A stretch of DNA of 64,000 bases from Robertmurraya sp. FSL R5-0851 (lineage in GTDB: Bacteria; Bacillota; Bacilli; Bacillales; Cytobacillaceae), in contig NZ_JBBOOE010000001.1 in the NCBI RefSeq assembly GCF_038002965.1, positions 2,771,001 through 2,835,000 on the forward strand. Direction: 5' to 3'. Positions within the stretch are counted from its first letter, which is position 1. The number at the start of each line of letters is the position of its first letter. Both the position numbers and the translations under genes were made by a program. Shown here piece by piece: positions 51,432 to 61,233 of the stretch. The notes below the pieces were generated by a model that saw only the letters and a list, made by a program, of their open reading frames with translations, was not told where the DNA came from and ran no database searches.

Positions 51432-53397
51432 GTGGGATGAAATTCTGATTACGGGAGATCCAATTATCCTAGGTTCACAGATTGCTATTTTATTAACTTC
51501 TCTAGGAATTATTGGTGGTATTACGTATCTAAAAAAATGGAACTGGCTATGGCGTGAATGGATTACTACCGTTGACCATAAACGTATTGGAATCATGTAT
51601 ATCGTAGCCGCTGTACTTATGTTCTTCCGTGGCGGTATGGATGGACTAATGATGAAAGCTCAAACATCTCGTCCAGAAATGAGCTTTCTAGACGCACAGC
51701 ATTATAATGAAGTATTTACTGCTCATGGTGTTATCATGATTTTATTTATGGCTATGCCATTCTTAATCGGTTTAATGAACGTTGTTATTCCGCTTCAAAT
51801 AGGAGCAAGAGACGTAGCGTTCCCTCAACTGAATGCATTAAGTTTCTGGTTATTTTTCAGCGGTGCGATGCTGTTTAATATCGCATTCGTTGTTGGTGGT
51901 GCCCCAGATGCAGGATGGACTTCTTACTTCCCTCTTGCAGGTAAAGAATTCAGCCCAGGAATCGGGAATAACTACTATGCTATATCATTGCAGATTGCTG
52001 GTCTAGGAACTTTGATGACTGGTATTAACTTTATCGTAACGATTTTAAAAATGCGTACAAAAGGCATGACATTAATGAGAATGCCTATGTTCACATGGAC
52101 AACGCTAATCACTTCCGTTATTATCGTAGCCGCATTCCCAATTTTTACGGTTGCACTTGCGTTAATGACATTTGACCGCTTGTACGGTACACACTTCTTT
52201 ACAGTAGCTGCTGGTGGATCTGACATGCTTTGGGCTAACTTGTTCTGGCTATGGGGACACCCTGAAGTATATATTGTTATCCTCCCTGCTTTCGGGATGT
52301 TTTCTGAGATTATTTCGACATTTTCTCGCAAACAGCTTTACGGTTACAAATCGATGGTTGTTTCAATCGTTGCCATCGCTGTGCTAAGTATGCTTGTATG
52401 GGTTCACCATTTCTACACAATGGGTTCTGGCGCTTTAGTCAACTCATTCTTCTCTATTACAACAATGATGATTGCCGTTCCGACGGGTGTTAAAATGTTT
52501 AACTGGTTGTTTACAATGCGTAAAGGTCGAATTAAGATGACTACGGCTATGCTTTGGTCCTTAGCCTTTGTTCCAAACTTTGTTATTGGTGGAGTAACAG
52601 GTGTAATGCTTGCGATGGGTGCTGCTGATTATCAGTACCATAATACTTTATTCTTAGTTGCTCACTTCCACTATGTATTAATTCCAGGTGTTGTTTTTGC
52701 GGTATTTGCTGGACTTTACTACTGGTGGCCAAAAATGTTTGGTTTCATGTTAAACGAAAAATTAGGAAAATGGCATTTCTGGTTATTTGTAATCGGATTT
52801 AACGTAACGTTCATGCCTATGTTCTTCCTAGGTCTAAATGGAGCTGTTAGACGTGCTTATACCTTCTCTGCTGAGTCAGGATTTGCACCTCTATTCTTAT
52901 TATCTGCAATTGGATCAGTTATCTTAGCAGCAGGTTTCGCAGTGTTCTGCTACAATATTTATTGGAGCATTCGTTATGCCGATCGTAACATTTCAAGTGA
53001 CCCATGGGATGCTAGAACACTCGAATGGGCAACAGCTTCACCTGTTCAACACTATAACTTTGCTAAACTACCAGAAGTAAAATCTTTAGATGTATTCTGG
53101 TATATGAAAAAGAACAATGAAGGTCTTACATTAAAAGACGAAGAAATAGAAGAAATTCATATGCCAAGTAACTCTGGTCTACCTTTCTTAATGTGCGTTG
53201 CTTTCGGAATTGTTGGATTCTTCCTCATATTCGAATGGCATCTATTAGCTGCAATTTCTGCTGTACTGATTATTGCTGGGTTGATTTATCGTTCATTCGA
53301 TTACAATGATGGTTATCACATCCATAAAGACGAAATTAAAAAGACAGAAAGTGCTTGGAGAAAAATGGAAGGTAAGGTGAATAATCATGTCAGCTAA
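51421..53397 (+). CDS. qoxB: Cytochrome aa3 quinol oxidase subunit I
   Basis: 658 residues, about 14 membrane helices. Carries the haem a and haem a3/CuB sites: His in FTAHGVIMI, WGHPEVYIVILPAFG (His-Pro-Glu-Val-Tyr crosslink motif), VHHFYTMG, and HFHYVL near residue 415. Proton-pumping terminal oxidase that uses menaquinol. GTG at 51421 follows GGAGGTGA and overlaps qoxA by 11 bases. Confidence 0.97.
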   Translation: MGIKWDEILITGDPIILGSQIAILLTSLGIIGGITYLKKWNWLWREWITTVDHKRIGIMYIVAAVLMFFRGGMDGLMMKAQTSRPEMSFLDAQHYNEVFTAHGVIMILFMAMPFLIGLMNVVIPLQIGARDVAFPQLNALSFWLFFSGAMLFNIAFVVGGAPDAGWTSYFPLAGKEFSPGIGNNYYAISLQIAGLGTLMTGINFIVTILKMRTKGMTLMRMPMFTWTTLITSVIIVAAFPIFTVALALMTFDRLYGTHFFTVAAGGSDMLWANLFWLWGHPEVYIVILPAFGMFSEIISTFSRKQLYGYKSMVVSIVAIAVLSMLVWVHHFYTMGSGALVNSFFSITTMMIAVPTGVKMFNWLFTMRKGRIKMTTAMLWSLAFVPNFVIGGVTGVMLAMGAADYQYHNTLFLVAHFHYVLIPGVVFAVFAGLYYWWPKMFGFMLNEKLGKWHFWLFVIGFNVTFMPMFFLGLNGAVRRAYTFSAESGFAPLFLLSAIGSVILAAGFAVFCYNIYWSIRYADRNISSDPWDARTLEWATASPVQHYNFAKLPEVKSLDVFWYMKKNNEGLTLKDEEIEEIHMPSNSGLPFLMCVAFGIVGFFLIFEWHLLAAISAVLIIAGLIYRSFDYNDGYHIHKDEIKKTESAWRKMEGKVNNHVS

Positions 53398-53992
53398 TGT
53401 GAACACTTCCCTCCCATTAGAATATCAAACAGAACAAAGCCGTATGAATATTTTGGGGTTCTGGATATTCCTCGGGGCCGAGATTGTACTATTTGCTACA
53501 CTTTTTAGTGTTTACGGTGTGCTTTACAAGAATTACGCAGGTGGCCCAACTCATCAAGATATTTTTATGATGAAAGAAGTAATGATTCAGACGGTTCTTC
53601 TTTTAACAAGTAGTTTTACGATGGGTGTTGCTATTTGGGAAATGCGCCGCAACAATAAGAAGGGATTAATTGGTTGGTTTATTTTAACCCTACTATTAGG
53701 CGCAGGATTCCTATTCATGGAGATTAATGAGTTTATTCACTATGTTCATGAAGGTGCAACGATGCAAACAAGTGCCTTTCTTTCTAGCTTGTTTGTTCTT
53801 TTAGGAACACATGGTGCTCACGTTACCTTCGGGATTTTCTGGGCAACGATGGTTATCATTCAAATTGCCAAGCGTGGATTAACACCTGTTACTGCTAGAA
53901 AGACGTTTATCATTGGTCTTTACTGGCACTTCCTTGATGTTGTTTGGATCTTTATCTTCACGTTTGTTTATTTAAAAGGGATGGTGTTATAG
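53387..53992 (+). CDS. qoxC: Cytochrome aa3 quinol oxidase subunit III
   Basis: 201 residues with five membrane helices; family marks FWIFLGAEIVLFATLF and GTHGAHVTFGIFWATMV, HFLDVVWIFIFTFVYL. Its ATG overlaps qoxB by 11 bases and it abuts qoxD. Confidence 0.96.
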   Translation: MSANVNTSLPLEYQTEQSRMNILGFWIFLGAEIVLFATLFSVYGVLYKNYAGGPTHQDIFMMKEVMIQTVLLLTSSFTMGVAIWEMRRNNKKGLIGWFILTLLLGAGFLFMEINEFIHYVHEGATMQTSAFLSSLFVLLGTHGAHVTFGIFWATMVIIQIAKRGLTPVTARKTFIIGLYWHFLDVVWIFIFTFVYLKGMVL

Positions 53993-54295
53993 ATGGAAAA
54001 AAGTACAGAACGTTTTCCGCTAGCTCACGTCTTTGGATTCGTAATGTCACTAGTACTCACATTCGTTGCTGCCTGGGTCGCACTAGAGATGAACTTGTCC
54101 TTTACGATTGTCATGTGGATTATTGGAACACTGGCTGTCATTCAAGCTGGTCTTCAATTGTTCATGTTTATGCATATGACTGAAGGAGAAGATGGCAAAG
54201 TAAATATCATTAATATTGCTTTTATGGTATTCTGTGCTGTTGTTATTGTCGTTGGTTCAATCTGGGTATTAACATCAGGGCATGCTGCTCATTAA
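53993..54295 (+). CDS. qoxD: Cytochrome aa3 quinol oxidase subunit IV
   Basis: 100 residues with three membrane helices (HVFGFVMSLVLTFVAAWVALEM; IVMWIIGTLAVIQAGLQLFMFMHM; INIAFMVFCAVVIVVGSIWVL). ATG follows the qoxC stop without a gap. The operon ends in a strong terminator. Confidence 0.95.
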   Translation: MEKSTERFPLAHVFGFVMSLVLTFVAAWVALEMNLSFTIVMWIIGTLAVIQAGLQLFMFMHMTEGEDGKVNIINIAFMVFCAVVIVVGSIWVLTSGHAAH

Positions 54296-54303
54296 TAAAA
54301 ATA

Positions 54304-54335
54304 AAAAAATCCGGCATTTAAGCCGGATTTTTTTA
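54304..54335. terminator. Terminator of qoxABCD (bidirectional)
   Basis: AAAAATCCGGC-ATTTA-AGCCGGATTTTT. Confidence 0.92.
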
Positions 54336-54545
54336 TTTGCGTACTTCCCCCATCAAGGAAATAAATAAACCAAAACCGAACACCAACATGGATGAAGCCA
54401 TAATACTAATGCTAATAGATAGTGTATAACTCATTGTGATACCGCTTTCAAAAAAGCTGTATAAAAACAATAATGCCCCCATTACTAAACCAAATTTAGC
54501 AATTGTACTAATTGGACCTAACGCTCTACGTTGCATCTCATTCAT
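54333..54545 (-). CDS. Small two-helix membrane protein
   Basis: 70 residues: a short polar head (MNEMQRRALGPIST), two membrane helices (about 16-32 and 38-62) and tail GEVRK. ATG with AAAGGGG about ten bases upstream. Converges on qoxD and shares its terminator. Family not recognised; conserved short membrane proteins of this size are common in bacilli. Confidence 0.7.
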   Translation of the reverse strand: MNEMQRRALGPISTIAKFGLVMGALLFLYSFFESGITMSYTLSISISIMASSMLVFGFGLFISLMGEVRK

Positions 54546-54730
54546 ATTATTTCATCCCCTTTATTTATATTTTAATAAAGTTCACAAATTTGTCAAATAT
54601 TTTTTGAAAATTAGACACATTTCCGGCTTGTCTTACTTAAAATTTTATTATTTTGAATGTTTTTACCCTCCACTCGCATAAGATGTACAAGTTATCCCCT
54701 TGGGACAATTCTAGTGAGTGGAGTGATTAT

Positions 54731-55360
54731 GTGATTTATATAAGTTATATCGTTCTTGGCTTAACACTGGCTGCCCCAATTGGGCCAGTAAATGCAGCAA
54801 GATTAGATTAAGGTTTAAAAAATGGATTTTGGCATTCATGGGCTGTTGGAGCTGGATCGATGATTGCAGATGGAATATTTATGTTAACCGTCTATATGGG
54901 GATTGTACATTTTCTTGACAATCCATTAATCCAGATTTTTTTATGGCTTTTTGGAGGATTTATTCTAATTTACAGTGGAATTGAAAGTATTGTGACTGCT
55001 AACAAGTTCACCTTTGACTATCAGCGCAAAAACGAATCCATTGTTCGTTGCTTTTTGATAGGGTTTATCATGTCTATATCAAGCCCTCTCTCTATTTTGT
55101 TTTGGCTTGGTATTTACGGATCGGTCCTGGCAAAAACAGCATCAAGCTTCGGGACAACTGATTTACTTCTGTATAGTTCCATGATATTTCTCGGACTTGC
55201 TCTATGGGATGTATTTGTTGCTGGTCTTACTAGCCTTTTTCGGAAGTGGCTTAGTTTGAAGTACATCATTCTTACCTCAATCCTCTCAGGCGTATCATTA
55301 TTAGGTTTCGGTCTTTATTTTGCGTTCCAAGGAATAAAGGTATTATTTTTTCAGGGGTAA
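54731..55360 (+). pseudogene. LysE-family exporter with one in-frame stop
   Basis: From GTG 54731 the frame reads VIYISYIVLGLTLAAPIGPV, NAARLD, TAA (54809-54811), then GLKNGFWHSWAVGAGSMIAD and on to 55360 without another break. LysE/RhtB proteins usually have Gln or Lys at the stop position (LDQG), so a single C-to-T change of CAA explains it. Six membrane helices would be present in the 209-residue product. Without readthrough it is inactive; reinitiation inside the gene would lose the first helix. Confidence 0.9.
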
Positions 55361-55423
55361 CTTCATATGATTTCATAATGAGGACTCAAAGGAAGATAAC
55401 CAGAAGAAATGGTGGTGAATCAT

Positions 55424-57325
55424 TTGAATTTTCCTCCTATTTTATCCGGTCCCATTTTGAGAAGAGTGGATGAATTTCAAATTACCGTATGGGTAGCAAC
55501 TTCTAAAAACTATGACATTACGGCAAGCCTTTATATCACTGATCAAAATCATAAAATCCTTCCCATTTCAGTAAAGAACCACAAACTACCCTTAGGAAAA
55601 CAACTTTATATACACTTAATAACCATCAATCCATTGAAGAAGGTCTTCCCCACCGATCAATTATTAAGCTATAATTTATTGTTTTCAACGGGGAACCATT
55701 CATTTGACTTACAACAGCTAGGATATCTTGATCATAATAGTATTTCTAGAATCGTTTATTCGTCTTTGAAATACCCTTCCTTTTATATATCAAGTACGAA
55801 ATCCTCCTCCTTCTTGTATGGCTCATGCAGAAAAATACATGGCAAGGGTGATGACTGCCTTCAATTCGGAGATCAACTACTGGAAAAACACCAGTTAGAT
55901 CATACGAAACGACCCTCAGCACTATTTTTATTGGGTGACCAAATTTATGCAGATGATGTTTCAGAACTCATCTTCCCATTTATACGTAAAACCGCAGAGG
56001 CACTGTTTGGATATGAGGAAGACTTATCTTCTATTGATGTGCGAATAACAAAATACAAGGATAGAAAACAGATTTCTAAATATTTATGTAAATTCACGTC
56101 AAGAAAATCTAATAATCACTTATTTACCTTTGGAGAATATGCAACCATGTATTTGTTAAGCTTCGGGCCGGCACTCTGGAAGGACATTTTGCCTCAATTA
56201 AGTAACAACTCCGGTCATACAGACATTATAAATTTTGCAAACTCTACATTCTCAACTCAAAGACTGCTAGCAAATATACCAACGTATATGATATTTGATG
56301 ACCACGATATTACCGATGATTGGAATATAACGAAAAAATGGAAAGAAAATGTGGAGAACTCACCACTTGGAAAACATGTCCTTGCCAATGCATTTACAGC
56401 CTACTTCGCCTTCCAAGGCTGGGGAAATGACCCCTCACGTTTTTCAAGTGAATTCCTCCATTCTTTAACAGAATATGTAAATACTTACCCCTCAAACAAA
56501 CACACTTATAAAAGTTGGATCAACTCCATGTTTGGTTTTGGACCTTGGACATACATAGCACCTACTAAACCAAAAGTGTTATGTCTAGACACGCGCACAA
56601 GCCGGGAATGGAGTTATAGTAAGAATCAGTCAAGTAGCTGGATACCTCCTTCTACATCAGGACCTGAACTAGTCAATGAAAAGGGTTGGACTTTTGCTAC
56701 AAACAAATTATTTAAAAGTGGTTGGCAGAAGAACGATCCATTAGTCATCGTTTCTCCTGCTCCTCTGTATGGAATTGAAGTAATCGAATCTTTCCTTGAA
56801 AAGTTTATTTCTCCGTTAAGAAATAGAGGGATACCTGTGACTACTTCCTTTGATTTAGAGGCATGGAGAATGAATGGGAAAGGCGTGTATCATTTTTATG
56901 AAGTACTTATGAAATTGAGTCCATGTGAAATAACCATTCTATCAGGAGATGCTCATATGGCATCTGCGATAGAAGTATGGACACAATTCGGCGGTAAACA
57001 AGAGAAAATCAAACTACTGCAACTTACAAGCAGCCCATTAAAAAATGAAACCTTTAGAGGCGTTTCTGGATTATCACTAAAAGCTGCCATTGTTCTTTAT
57101 ACCATTTTTCAAACAGAAGACCGAATTATCCGTATTTGTGACGAAAAGCAAAATTTCCATTACAACACAATTGCTAAAACCCATGCAGTGACGTTAGCTG
57201 AAAGTATCCATTACCAATATGTAAATAAAAATAGTATTATAGAGTTATCCAATAATCTAGGCTTAGTATCTTTTTCAACAGGGCAAACCTATCACCAACT
57301 TTTAACAAAAAAGGATGAAGCATAA
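55424..57325 (+). CDS. PhoD-like alkaline phosphatase D family protein
   Basis: About 633 residues, no signal peptide seen. Metallophosphatase motifs: YGSCRK, LFLLGDQIYADDV, MIFDDHDITDDWN, and ILSGDAHMASAIEVW. An N-terminal beta domain (about 1-120) precedes the catalytic domain. Probably a cytoplasmic phosphoesterase related to PhoD, with unknown substrate. TTG at 55424 has GGTGGTG six bases upstream; ATG at 55409 is the alternative with a poor site. Confidence 0.85.
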   Translation: MNFPPILSGPILRRVDEFQITVWVATSKNYDITASLYITDQNHKILPISVKNHKLPLGKQLYIHLITINPLKKVFPTDQLLSYNLLFSTGNHSFDLQQLGYLDHNSISRIVYSSLKYPSFYISSTKSSSFLYGSCRKIHGKGDDCLQFGDQLLEKHQLDHTKRPSALFLLGDQIYADDVSELIFPFIRKTAEALFGYEEDLSSIDVRITKYKDRKQISKYLCKFTSRKSNNHLFTFGEYATMYLLSFGPALWKDILPQLSNNSGHTDIINFANSTFSTQRLLANIPTYMIFDDHDITDDWNITKKWKENVENSPLGKHVLANAFTAYFAFQGWGNDPSRFSSEFLHSLTEYVNTYPSNKHTYKSWINSMFGFGPWTYIAPTKPKVLCLDTRTSREWSYSKNQSSSWIPPSTSGPELVNEKGWTFATNKLFKSGWQKNDPLVIVSPAPLYGIEVIESFLEKFISPLRNRGIPVTTSFDLEAWRMNGKGVYHFYEVLMKLSPCEITILSGDAHMASAIEVWTQFGGKQEKIKLLQLTSSPLKNETFRGVSGLSLKAAIVLYTIFQTEDRIIRICDEKQNFHYNTIAKTHAVTLAESIHYQYVNKNSIIELSNNLGLVSFSTGQTYHQLLTKKDEA

Positions 57326-57342
57326 ACGCTTCATCCTTTTTT
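57308..57342. terminator. Bidirectional terminator
   Basis: AAAAAGGATGAAGC-ATAAAC-GCTTCATCCTTTTTT, overlapping the PhoD-like stop codon. Confidence 0.92.
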
Positions 57343-57345
57343 GGA

Positions 57346-58017
57346 CTATAGAGGAAGTAACTCAATCATTTCTCTTTTCTTCAGATCTTCTACCATTTGG
57401 ACCCACTGAATAGGCTTATTTGATAAGACACTGTAATAAGTCGTAATAAAATCAACCACTAACTCTGAAGAAATTTCTTCGAGTTGATCATCTATTGGCA
57501 TAAAGCATAAATCAAGACCGGCTACCGCTTCTCCATCATTTTTCCACGATGGGTGTACATAAGTAAAGTCTAATTTTTTGTATCCAAGATGGGAAAGTAC
57601 TTCCCTTCTAACAAACGGATCCATTGCTTTTACTCCGCCAAATTCGAAATCACCACGCTGATAAGGATCATAGATCTCTGCAAACATTCCGAAAAGTTCT
57701 TTTCCATTTTCTTTCGCTAATTCAGTTAAGTCCTTTAAACGGTTTTGAGCAAGAAAGCGTCCTAAGCTAAGACCTTGGCGACCAATAATTGTAAAGTCTG
57801 TCATAGCAATGTTCCAGTTCGGATAGTAACGATATTCTGTTGAGCCCACCACATCACCGTTATGTACGGCAACAAACACACGAATACTCGGATCTTCTAG
57901 TGGCTCTTTCCATAATTCAAACTCTAAAACCTCTTCAGGTGGGAAAACCTCCTTCATTAACTCATGCATTTTAACAAATAAAGGATCTTCAATGCTCGTA
58001 ATACGAATGTAATCCAT
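57346..58017 (-). CDS. GNAT-fold acetyltransferase
   Basis: 223 residues. N-terminal GNAT pattern VFVAVHNGDVVGSTEYRYYP and a region where acetyl-CoA motif A would be (FTIIGRQGLSLGRFLAQNRLKDL), somewhat diverged from Q/RxxGxG/A. ATG at 58017 follows AAGGAGTG. It lies 23 bases after the nitrilase gene on the same strand; the two are likely one operon. Confidence 0.82.
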   Translation of the reverse strand: MDYIRITSIEDPLFVKMHELMKEVFPPEEVLEFELWKEPLEDPSIRVFVAVHNGDVVGSTEYRYYPNWNIAMTDFTIIGRQGLSLGRFLAQNRLKDLTELAKENGKELFGMFAEIYDPYQRGDFEFGGVKAMDPFVRREVLSHLGYKKLDFTYVHPSWKNDGEAVAGLDLCFMPIDDQLEEISSELVVDFITTYYSVLSNKPIQWVQMVEDLKKREMIELLPL

Positions 58018-58040
58018 TACTGTCACTCCTTGTAAAAAAT

Positions 58041-58898
58041 TTATTTCCAGTCAGTATAAAGATCTATTCTACGATCACGCCATGTCGTCACTGAACCCTT
58101 TTCCCTCACTTCATATAGAAGGTCTAAATCAAGGTCAGCGGTAACGATCATGTCATCATTTATTTCTCCCTGAACCATTATGCCTTGTGGTGGAAATGGA
58201 ACATCATTCGGTGTGATAACAACTGCTTGACCAAAATTGCCACGCATAAAGTCAACTGTCGGCAAGGATCCAACTGTTCCAGTTAGGACAACATAGATTT
58301 GATTTTCAATGGCTCTTGCATGGCTCGTATAGCGTACACGATGAAAACCGTGACGGTCGTCTGTACATGACGGGCAGAAAATTACATCAGCCCCTTTAGC
58401 TTTTGCCATTCGAACGATCTCAGGAAACTCAATGTCATAGCAAGTAAGCATCGCAATTCTACCTTTGTCTGTATCAAATACACGAAGTCCATCCCCTGCA
58501 GACATATTCCATTCTTCCACTTCAGTAGGTGTAATATGAAGCTTTGCCTGTTCTTCTACTCGACCATCAGGGTAAAACAAGTGAGCAACATTATAGAGCT
58601 TACCTTGCCTTTCTAATACATGTGTTCCCCCGATTATATGCATTCTGGTCTCTGAGGCAAAATTCTTGAATAATTCTAGATATTTTTCTGTAAACTTTGG
58701 CAAGTCATTTATGGATAAAGCTTTCCCACTCTCATCACCGATAGATAATAGTTGGGTTGTAAAAAATTCAGGAAAGAGTATAAAGTCTGAACCAAATTCC
58801 TGAGCTGTTTTTATGTAGTGCTCACACTGAGCAGCAAAATCATCAAATGATGAAATCGTATGTAGGTGATATTGAACAGCAGATACCCTATATTTCAA
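58041..58898 (-). CDS. Carbon-nitrogen hydrolase (nitrilase superfamily)
   Basis: 285 residues with the complete triad: Glu in FILFPEFF (about 43), Lys in EEQAKLHITPTE (about 122), Cys in AMLTCYDIEFPE (about 160). An amidase acting on a non-peptide C-N bond. Paired with the GNAT gene, a layout in which one makes and one removes, or both modify, the same small metabolite; this is a guess. Confidence 0.92.
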   Translation of the reverse strand: MKYRVSAVQYHLHTISSFDDFAAQCEHYIKTAQEFGSDFILFPEFFTTQLLSIGDESGKALSINDLPKFTEKYLELFKNFASETRMHIIGGTHVLERQGKLYNVAHLFYPDGRVEEQAKLHITPTEVEEWNMSAGDGLRVFDTDKGRIAMLTCYDIEFPEIVRMAKAKGADVIFCPSCTDDRHGFHRVRYTSHARAIENQIYVVLTGTVGSLPTVDFMRGNFGQAVVITPNDVPFPPQGIMVQGEINDDMIVTADLDLDLLYEVREKGSVTTWRDRRIDLYTDWK

Positions 58899-59118
58899 AA
58901 GGCAGCAGCTCCTTTACTGATTTTCTAACAATTAGTATGGACGATATTTTAGAAAATCACAACTTTCATGCTCTATATATTGTTATTATTTATTAATTGT
59001 AAAAAGCATCTTTACAGACCTTCATTTAAGTGCTAATTTATTAATAGTTTTATAAAGACAGTGTATACAAGAAAAACATAGGTGATTAGGAGTTTCGTAA
59101 AGAAGAAGAGGTGAATCT

Positions 59119-59355
59119 ATGGACAGCCAAATCATTCGTTTTATTAGGGAAAGCTACAGCATGACCCAACGAGACTTTGCAAAACTTGTTAACTGTAGCT
59201 ACTCACTTATCGCCTTAGTTGAACTAGGAAAACGCAATGTTACAAAAAATCTCGAAAAAAAGATTGCAGAGGCACTTGATCTCGATCAAAAGCAAATTGA
59301 ATCCATATCACTAATTGTAAAAGAAATGGGTAACGGTCTTCCTCCATTTATGTAA
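59119..59355 (+). CDS. XRE-family HTH protein
   Basis: 78 residues, a lone Cro/C1-type HTH: IRFIRESYSMTQRDFAKLVNCSYSLIALVELGKRNVTKNLEKKIAEALDL. No effector domain. ATG follows AAGAGGTGAAT. No toxin or other partner gene lies next to it, so it is probably a stand-alone regulator. Confidence 0.88.
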   Translation: MDSQIIRFIRESYSMTQRDFAKLVNCSYSLIALVELGKRNVTKNLEKKIAEALDLDQKQIESISLIVKEMGNGLPPFM

Positions 59356-59366
59356 TACACAAAATA

Positions 59367-59401
59367 AACAGTGGCTTCCAAAAAAGAAGCCACTGTTTTT
59401 A
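59367..59401. terminator. Bidirectional terminator
   Basis: AACAGTGGCTTC-CAAAAAA-GAAGCCACTGTT with T-run; shared with the ABC exporter gene. Confidence 0.92.
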
Positions 59402-61117
59402 TTGTTGTTGAAATTGTACTTGATGGAGATTAGCAAAAATCCCACCTTTTTCAATTAATTCATCATGAGTGCCTTGCTCAGCAATTCCGTCTTCAGTAAC
59501 CACGACTATTCGATTAGCATTTCTGATCGTTGCTAGTCGGTGGGCAATGATCAATGTCGTTCGATTTTTAGCAAGCTCAGATAGGGCTATTTGAATGATC
59601 ATTTCCGTTTCCGTATCAAGTGCTGATGTAGCTTCATCTAAAATTAAGATAGGAGGATTCTTTAAGAACATTCTAGCAATCGCTAGTCGCTGCTTTTGTC
59701 CTCCAGAAAGCTTCAAGCCTCTTTCCCCAATCTGTGTCTCGTATCCATTTGGCAAAGAAGCAATAAAGTCTTGAAGATGAGCTCGTCTCGCTGCATCCTC
59801 AATTTCTTCCTGACTAGCATGTATTTTTCCATAAGAAATATTTTCCCGTATCGTCCCTGTGAAAAGAAACACGTCTTGTTGAACAATACCGATATTAGAT
59901 CGAAGAGACTTTTTCGTCATAGATCGAATATCAATGCCATCTATGGAGATAGCCCCACTCGTTACATCATAAAAACGAGGAATAAGTGAGCAAATCGTTG
60001 TTTTCCCTGCTCCTGATGGACCAACGAATGCTACCGTTTCTCCTTGATTTATTTGCAAATTGATGCCTTCTAGAATGGATTTTGAACTGTCGTAATGAAA
60101 ATTAACATCCTTAAAGCGAATATTCCCCTTTAATGTGGCCATCTCAATTGCCTCATCTTGATCCAAAACATCTGGAGTTGTGTCAATCAATTCCAAAAAG
60201 CGTTTGAACCCTGCCATTCCTTTTGGATAAAGCTCCATAATGGCACTGATTTTATCAATGGGCTTAAATAGAACATTCACATACAAAATAAAACCTACAA
60301 GCTCTCCATACGTTAGTTCCCCAGAAAAGCTCAACCACGCTCCATAAACTAACACAATAAGGACAAAGAAACGAGTCATCATATAAATGCCTGATAAACT
60401 AAAAGACATCACTTTATAGGCAGATAGTTTTGACAAACGAAAGCGTTCATTATTTGATTTAAATCGATTAATTTCAAAAGCTTCATTAGTAAATGATTGT
60501 ACAACCCTAGCTCCTGAAACACTATCCTCTACCCTTGAGTTAACATCAGCAATATCACTATACATATTACTCCATGCTTTATTCATACGAAGATTACAGA
60601 ATGTAATTAACCAGATTAATAGAGGTACCATAAACACAGCGATCAGCGCCAGCTTAACATTTATAGTTAGCATGATCCAGAACGCGCCAATAAATGTCAT
60701 ACATGCAATAAAGATATCCTCAGGCCCATGATGAGCCAGTTCCCCAAGGTCGAATAAATCGTTTGTAATTCTACTCATGATATGACCTGTTTTAGTATTA
60801 TCGAAGAATCGAAACGACTGTCTCTGAACATGAGTAAAAAGCTGCTGTCTCATATCAGTCTCAATATTGATTCCTAGCATATGACCTAAATAATTGACGA
60901 TGTACTGTAAAAAAGTCGAGATAATATAAAACGCTAACAATCCTAAACTAACAGAAAGAATCATTGACCAGTTTCCACTAGGCAAAAGGGAATCAATAAA
61001 CCATTGAACTGCGAGAGGAAAAGCTAGCTCTAATAATGCAACAATTACAGCCGCAGTAAAGTCAATCGTAAACAGTTTTTTATGCGGCCCATAATAAGTA
61101 AAAAATCGGCGAATCAT
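59399..61117 (-). CDS. ABC half-transporter (permease fused to ATPase)
   Basis: 572 residues, six helices (about 1-310) then the ATPase: Walker A GPSGAGKTT, signature LSGGQKQRLAIARMFL, Walker B ILILDEATSALD, H-loop AHRLAT. Multidrug/lipid exporter of the MsbA/BmrA class that acts as a dimer. ATG at 61117 follows AAGGAG by eight bases; the ORF is open further upstream but without a site. Confidence 0.94.
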   Translation of the reverse strand: MIRRFFTYYGPHKKLFTIDFTAAVIVALLELAFPLAVQWFIDSLLPSGNWSMILSVSLGLLAFYIISTFLQYIVNYLGHMLGINIETDMRQQLFTHVQRQSFRFFDNTKTGHIMSRITNDLFDLGELAHHGPEDIFIACMTFIGAFWIMLTINVKLALIAVFMVPLLIWLITFCNLRMNKAWSNMYSDIADVNSRVEDSVSGARVVQSFTNEAFEINRFKSNNERFRLSKLSAYKVMSFSLSGIYMMTRFFVLIVLVYGAWLSFSGELTYGELVGFILYVNVLFKPIDKISAIMELYPKGMAGFKRFLELIDTTPDVLDQDEAIEMATLKGNIRFKDVNFHYDSSKSILEGINLQINQGETVAFVGPSGAGKTTICSLIPRFYDVTSGAISIDGIDIRSMTKKSLRSNIGIVQQDVFLFTGTIRENISYGKIHASQEEIEDAARRAHLQDFIASLPNGYETQIGERGLKLSGGQKQRLAIARMFLKNPPILILDEATSALDTETEMIIQIALSELAKNRTTLIIAHRLATIRNANRIVVVTEDGIAEQGTHDELIEKGGIFANLHQVQFQQQ

Positions 61118-61199
61118 AGATCGTCTCCTTATACAAAATCTTTTGGCTATTATTTCTAGATACGAATTATTATAGAATATGACTATCCACATAGCAACG

Positions 61200-61226
61200 A
61201 AAAAAAAAGAGAGCAAAATAGCTCCC
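61200..61226 (-). terminator. Terminator of the beta-propeller gene
   Basis: GAGAGC (61209-61214) with GCTCCC (61221-61226); a long T-run follows on the minus strand. Confidence 0.75.
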
Positions 61227-61233
61227 TTCAGCT

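Noticed and set aside
59119..59355. XRE protein as an antitoxin
   Set aside because: No toxin-sized gene lies beside it; the next gene is a convergent ABC exporter after a terminator.
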